64,000 bases of DNA from contig NZ_AP025314.1 of NCBI RefSeq assembly GCF_036492835.1, positions 3,886,010-3,950,009 of the forward strand, read 5' to 3'. The stretch's first letter is position 1. The number at the start of each line of letters is the position of its first letter. Made by a program: the position numbers and the translations under genes. The DNA comes from Fulvitalea axinellae. Its GTDB lineage: Bacteria; Bacteroidota; Bacteroidia; Cytophagales; Cyclobacteriaceae. The notes below the pieces were generated by a model. The model was not told the origin of the DNA, did no database searches, and was given only the letters and a program-made list of their open reading frames with translations. Shown one piece after another: positions 60,390 to 64,000 of the stretch.

Positions 60390-63257
60390 TTATTTCATCT
60401 TATGAATCCAACCCTTGAAGGTCTGTTTTCGCTTCGCCGGGTCCAGTACATCAAACGTCACATCAACAATATAATGATATACGCCTGTCGACACATCCTT
60501 CCCACCTTCTGACATTCCGTCCCATAGAACGTCAATGTCTTGGCCGTCGCCCGGTTTTTTCACGAATTCGTAAATCACCCGACCATGCCGTGTAAGGACT
60601 TTAAAGTGTAACGATCGAACAAAACGAGGACAACGAGTAAAATCAACCACTACATCGTCTATCTTTTTATACGGACCGAAAGTTTCATTCTTGTCGTCAT
60701 TATTCGGCGTAAACGTGTTTGGCAACCAGAACGATGGACAATTATCGAGGCAAAGCGTGTCGCTTGAAAGGCTCTCGTTCTTGGCCCTGTCTACCGCTAC
60801 GATGTAATAACAGCCGGCAATCGAAGTCAAATCAGAGTGAACGAACGCCGGAGATTTTGACGTGCCCAGGACTTCGAATGGCGAATCGTTATCGGGAGCG
60901 TAGTAGACTTTGTATTCACTAATATCATTACCGCATTCTCCATCGGTTTTGCCTTTCCAAGTCAAAGTGTTCGCAAATGTATTGACTTCGCAAGGCAAAC
61001 TGCTCATTCTCTCCTCGCACGACTCTCCATTATTGACTTGTAAATCAAATGGCGCGCACGGAGGCTTTCCGTCATCCGGACTTCCGCAGATAATCTGCGA
61101 ACGGTTTTTCAAAGGTTCCGGAACTTTCGGGCTATTGAAATAAGAACCTTTCGCCAACACATAATAACAGTATTCCGTATCAAGGTCGAGCGGTTTGCCG
61201 TTGTGGCTTCCGTTATCGGTAAAACGTAATCCACTTTCGGTTACATCTACCGTACCTATCTCGACAAACGCCGTGAGGTCATCTTCCAAAACCTGATTTC
61301 TATAAACCACATGTTCGGAAGCTTCCGTCCCGTCAGACCAGGAATTGGTCCACGGAACCGTGGCGTTCCAAGTCAGGATAATCGCACCCGTCGTAACGCT
61401 CATCTCCGCTTGAACGGTCGATGCTTTACCGCTATTAGCCAAATATTGTCCATCTTTGTCGGCGGTAGCTATATAATATTGGTAAACGTCAGTTTGGGTA
61501 TCCAGCCCCTTGTCCCGGTATTCAAGCTGATCAGTCGTCACTATTTTCTCCCAAGTGCTTTGGAGCGAACTTAGGTTTCTTCTGTAAACGTCATAAGTAT
61601 ACGGTCCCGGGTATTTGGCAGGATCGACATCGTAAGGAAGAGTCCAACGGACAATAATGTCGCCATCCGCATTGTTTACTTTGTCGATATCCACGTTGGT
61701 AATTACGGCGGCAGTTTTGTCATCTTCTTCAAAAGTGACACAACGCTCATCGGAAACGAAACTGGTTCCGCCGTATTCGTCAGTAAATTCCATTACGATA
61801 CGGTAGCAATACGTAGCGCCATACACTAACTCCACATCATCGTCAAAGAGTCGGTCTTTGGCATTCGCTTCCCCTACCAGCACATAGCCCGATCCGTCTT
61901 CCAGCCCCACTTTACAATCACCGCTACTCACGGTTCCAGGCCCTACTTTCCTATAAACTTTCGTTCTGAGACGCTCCGTTCGTGTGGCTCCACAGCCGAA
62001 TTTCTCCGTGTAATCTTCCCACCTTACCCTGACCTTATTTCCCGTAACCTGCTCGGCTGAAATCAACTCCGGTTTTGGGGCCACCACGGTTACCCGCCAA
62101 GTTTCGAATGTCGCTAAAGGCACTCCAGTCGCTCCCGGATTGTCTTTAGCCTTAATTACTACATCATAAGGCCTATTCCGGACATATTTACACAAAGGTG
62201 TCCATTCTATATCCAGTTTCGCTTTTCCGGGCGGAGTTTGGTATCTGCCGTCATTCGGCGAATAAGTGGCCCTGTCGCTTTCTCTCAATTCAAAAATACC
62301 GCTGTGCGCCGTCATTTGAATCGGATGGCCGTCAGGGTCTGTAGCGGTTATTTCGGCCTGCAATAATTCTCCGGCTACAATACACGTGTCTGGTGGCAAC
62401 AGGATTTCCGGAGGTTCGTTATCCGTATCCTCCACAATAATCTGCATATCCCGGGTCACATAGCCCAACTGCACCCATGTCCCCAGAACCAAACGCCATT
62501 CGTAGACTCTAAACGCAATATTATATTCCCCCGCCGTACCGGGAGCGTCCCAAACCAGATCACCCGTTACGGGATCCATCCGAAACTCCGCTGGTGCTGT
62601 TCCTCCCTGCACCGTTCCGCCAAAAAGCGGATCATTTGGAAAGCGGTATCCATTCACTTCTTTATCACGCTCTTGCTTATTGATAACTATCTCATAAGAA
62701 AGGCTATCCCCTTCCGGATCCCAAGCGCCCGGATTGTGCACATAAGTAACGCCAACGGCGGCCTTGTCAACAGGAGGAATCAGAAGATTTACGGATTCGT
62801 TACAAGGAATAAAAGAATCAATCAAAAGTTTTGTCTCGATATAAAAAGGGGTTTCCACCGAGTTAATCATATTCAGAACGCCCGCATTCCGGTTAAATTC
62901 CCTAAAGGAAATGATGTATTCGCCCGAAGAGGGGTAAGCGTGCTCCACTTCAAAGACAACCTTAGCGATTTCGTCTCCAAGGTCTTGCCGGACCTTAAAA
63001 TCCCGTGTATCGAAAGCTACAGGATCCGAACCGTCACCGAAATCGATCTCTCCGCCACCGAACTGAACGTCGGAGCCTGTATCGGTATAACCGATAATGG
63101 TGAACTTGTATCTCAAGCCAGCGCAATCCACAACTTGTGCGATAATCTCGCCCGCCCGGATATGAGTAGCTTGGCTAACATTCGGCAAAAAAACCAAAAA
63201 AAAGATCAGCAACAGCCCATTTAAGGCCCCGAACCTAAAGAAACGTCTTTTGGACAT
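60390..63257 (-). CDS. Large type IX-secreted protein with gliding-motility C-terminal domain
   Basis: The 955-residue product has a signal peptide (MSKRRFFRFGALNGLLLIFF, cleaved near QA), then a beta-rich region that includes THIRAGEIIAQVVDCAGLRY (about 31-50) and many FN3/Ig-like units (for example VNNADGDIIVRWTLPYDVDP and AEMSVTTGAIILTWNATVPW). The C-terminal 100 residues (from FWLPNTFTPNNDDKNETFGP to YHYIVDVTF and FKGWIHKMK) are the CHU_C/gliding-motility-associated type B sorting domain of the type IX secretion system. It is therefore likely exported and attached at the cell surface, with a possible adhesive role. No enzyme motif is seen. Confidence 0.9.
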   Translation of the reverse strand: MSKRRFFRFGALNGLLLIFFLVFLPNVSQATHIRAGEIIAQVVDCAGLRYKFTIIGYTDTGSDVQFGGGEIDFGDGSDPVAFDTRDFKVRQDLGDEIAKVVFEVEHAYPSSGEYIISFREFNRNAGVLNMINSVETPFYIETKLLIDSFIPCNESVNLLIPPVDKAAVGVTYVHNPGAWDPEGDSLSYEIVINKQERDKEVNGYRFPNDPLFGGTVQGGTAPAEFRMDPVTGDLVWDAPGTAGEYNIAFRVYEWRLVLGTWVQLGYVTRDMQIIVEDTDNEPPEILLPPDTCIVAGELLQAEITATDPDGHPIQMTAHSGIFELRESDRATYSPNDGRYQTPPGKAKLDIEWTPLCKYVRNRPYDVVIKAKDNPGATGVPLATFETWRVTVVAPKPELISAEQVTGNKVRVRWEDYTEKFGCGATRTERLRTKVYRKVGPGTVSSGDCKVGLEDGSGYVLVGEANAKDRLFDDDVELVYGATYCYRIVMEFTDEYGGTSFVSDERCVTFEEDDKTAAVITNVDIDKVNNADGDIIVRWTLPYDVDPAKYPGPYTYDVYRRNLSSLQSTWEKIVTTDQLEYRDKGLDTQTDVYQYYIATADKDGQYLANSGKASTVQAEMSVTTGAIILTWNATVPWTNSWSDGTEASEHVVYRNQVLEDDLTAFVEIGTVDVTESGLRFTDNGSHNGKPLDLDTEYCYYVLAKGSYFNSPKVPEPLKNRSQIICGSPDDGKPPCAPFDLQVNNGESCEERMSSLPCEVNTFANTLTWKGKTDGECGNDISEYKVYYAPDNDSPFEVLGTSKSPAFVHSDLTSIAGCYYIVAVDRAKNESLSSDTLCLDNCPSFWLPNTFTPNNDDKNETFGPYKKIDDVVVDFTRCPRFVRSLHFKVLTRHGRVIYEFVKKPGDGQDIDVLWDGMSEGGKDVSTGVYHYIVDVTFDVLDPAKRKQTFKGWIHKMK

Positions 63258-63425
63258 CTGACATCCCGTTTAATAACTGATTAAATATCTCCCGTGCGAC
63301 TCGCCTTTCCTGACTTGCCCAAAAACTTCCACGGACTTTCACTTATGACACTCCTCAAAATCCTGCCCTAATACCACTGTCATAAACGAATAAATGCACG
63401 TCCGAAATGAACGAATGTAAGTTAT

Positions 63426-63443
63426 AATCCTAAGTTTAGGATT
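63426..63443. repeat. 18-base palindrome AATCCTAA-GT-TTAGGATT
   Basis: Perfect 8-base arms around GT, about 170 bases before the start of the gene at 63257. It has no T-run of terminator type, so an operator is possible. Confidence 0.5.
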
Positions 63444-63617
63444 TTATTTACGAAAAAAAAACCTGTACTGTTCGGTTTACGATAATTTGAGGCTAAAATA
63501 AGCTTAGTCCCATCAACCTAGGTGAAAGACACGAAAAAAGGTAGATCCGATGGCGGGACCACTTCGGAATTTGGTGATTTTGATGATAAAAAAATCCAGT
63601 GCCGAGACTTAAAAACA

Positions 63618-63654
63618 ACAAAGCGACCAGGACGTAAATCCAAAGTCGCTTTGT
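63618..63654 (-). terminator. Terminator of the sulfatase gene
   Basis: AAAGCGAC at 63620-63627 pairs with GTCGCTTT at 63645-63652; the leftward strand then is U-rich. Confidence 0.75.
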
Positions 63655-63680
63655 GATGTTAAAATGAGCAATTTTATCTT

Positions 63681-64000
63681 TTATAAGTAATCTTGTCCTT
63701 TGGAACTGTTCTCAACCGATTCTCTCCAAGCCAACAGTTTCTTTCTCATTTCCTGAACCTTTTCCATATTGTCAGCGGCTATATCCGTCTTTTCACCCGG
63801 ATCTTTTTCCAAATCATACAGCTCGAAAGTTTTTCCATTGTCAGAACTATAAAGTTTCAGGTTATCCTCATGCCAAGCCATCTGTTTCTTGATCCAGAAC
63901 CCAACCGGCGCACCACGACTTTCGACTTTCTCGCCAAGCAGTACATTTTTGAAACTGACACCGTCATACGGACGATCAGTAGGCATTTTTACTCCAACTA
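63681..64000 (-). CDS. Sulfatase, C-terminal part (cut by window end)
   Basis: The leftward frame stays open to the window edge, so the gene begins beyond 64000. The visible 105 residues match the C-terminal end of arylsulfatase/type I sulfatases: MPTDRPYDGVSFKNVLLGE, then a beta-hairpin (AWHEDNLKLYSSDNG), then the highly typical FELYDLEKDPGEKTDIAADN and a final helix. The catalytic Cys/Ser and metal ligands lie outside the window, so activity, signal peptide and substrate cannot be judged. A GKGQ-like polar tail (SSKGQDYL) ends the protein. Confidence 0.88.
   Translation of the reverse strand, partial: VGVKMPTDRPYDGVSFKNVLLGEKVESRGAPVGFWIKKQMAWHEDNLKLYSSDNGKTFELYDLEKDPGEKTDIAADNMEKVQEMRKKLLAWRESVENSSKGQDYL

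Larger units (their letters stand above)
63258..63680. other. Intergenic region upstream of the type IX-secreted protein
   Basis: A 423-base AT-rich stretch with no gene. It holds a perfect inverted repeat at 63426-63443 and the terminator of the sulfatase gene. Confidence 0.45.

Overview
This window comes from a member of the Bacteroidota, most likely a Cytophagales/Flammeovirga-like (probably marine) bacterium; this is inferred from gene content and not from any database match. The pointers are two SusC/SusD pairs with Bacteroidota-type lipoproteins, a fused SecD-SecF, a type IX-secreted protein with a gliding-motility C-terminal domain, FecI/FecR-type ECF regulation, and promoter-like motifs of the Bacteroidota type (TTG, about 19-20 bases, then TAnnTTTG). 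Shine-Dalgarno sequences are mostly weak, as is usual for the phylum.

Layout. Positions 1-3060 hold the end of a preceding gene, a HEAT-repeat protein, and a leftward ECF sigma / HEAT-bearing anti-sigma / DUF4097-like operon, preceded by a 766-base non-coding stretch with a cluster of inverted and direct 12-mers. Positions 3825-15413 are mostly core genes: an outer-membrane protein, uvrB, a Crp/Fnr regulator, secDF, a small lipoprotein, threonine aldolase and a CLC chloride channel with CBS domains. Positions 15850-18575 carry two paralogous outer-membrane barrel proteins, then a coiled-coil protein tightly coupled to a protein that has an IS30-type helix-turn-helix but no transposase core.

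Positions 19371-39978 are the main accessory locus: one leftward array of nine genes (FAS1 lipoprotein, SusC, SusD, two more FAS1 lipoproteins, a second SusC and SusD, a beta-helix lipoprotein and a discoidin-like lipoprotein), with a FecI-type sigma factor and FecR-type anti-sigma just upstream. No glycoside hydrolase, polysaccharide lyase, sulfatase or peptidase is recognisable within this array, so it looks like a surface binding/uptake or adhesion apparatus and not a complete degradation locus.

Positions 40777-49623 hold a DUF1684/lipoprotein/M3-peptidase operon, an unrecognised 294-residue protein, a TetR/nitroreductase module with two matching palindromic operators, and a YfhO-like membrane protein. 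Positions 49763-54070 encode a single 1435-residue modular protein with a kinase-like fold (lipid-kinase/actin-fragmin-kinase type motifs) and a duplicated C-terminal domain; this is the most unusual gene here. The rest (54164-64000) is a beta-carbonic anhydrase, a FecA-like TonB receptor, phosphatidylserine decarboxylase, tRNA-Arg(CCG), a DUF454 protein with a GT2 glycosyltransferase, a 955-residue type IX-secreted protein, and the end of a sulfatase that runs off the window.
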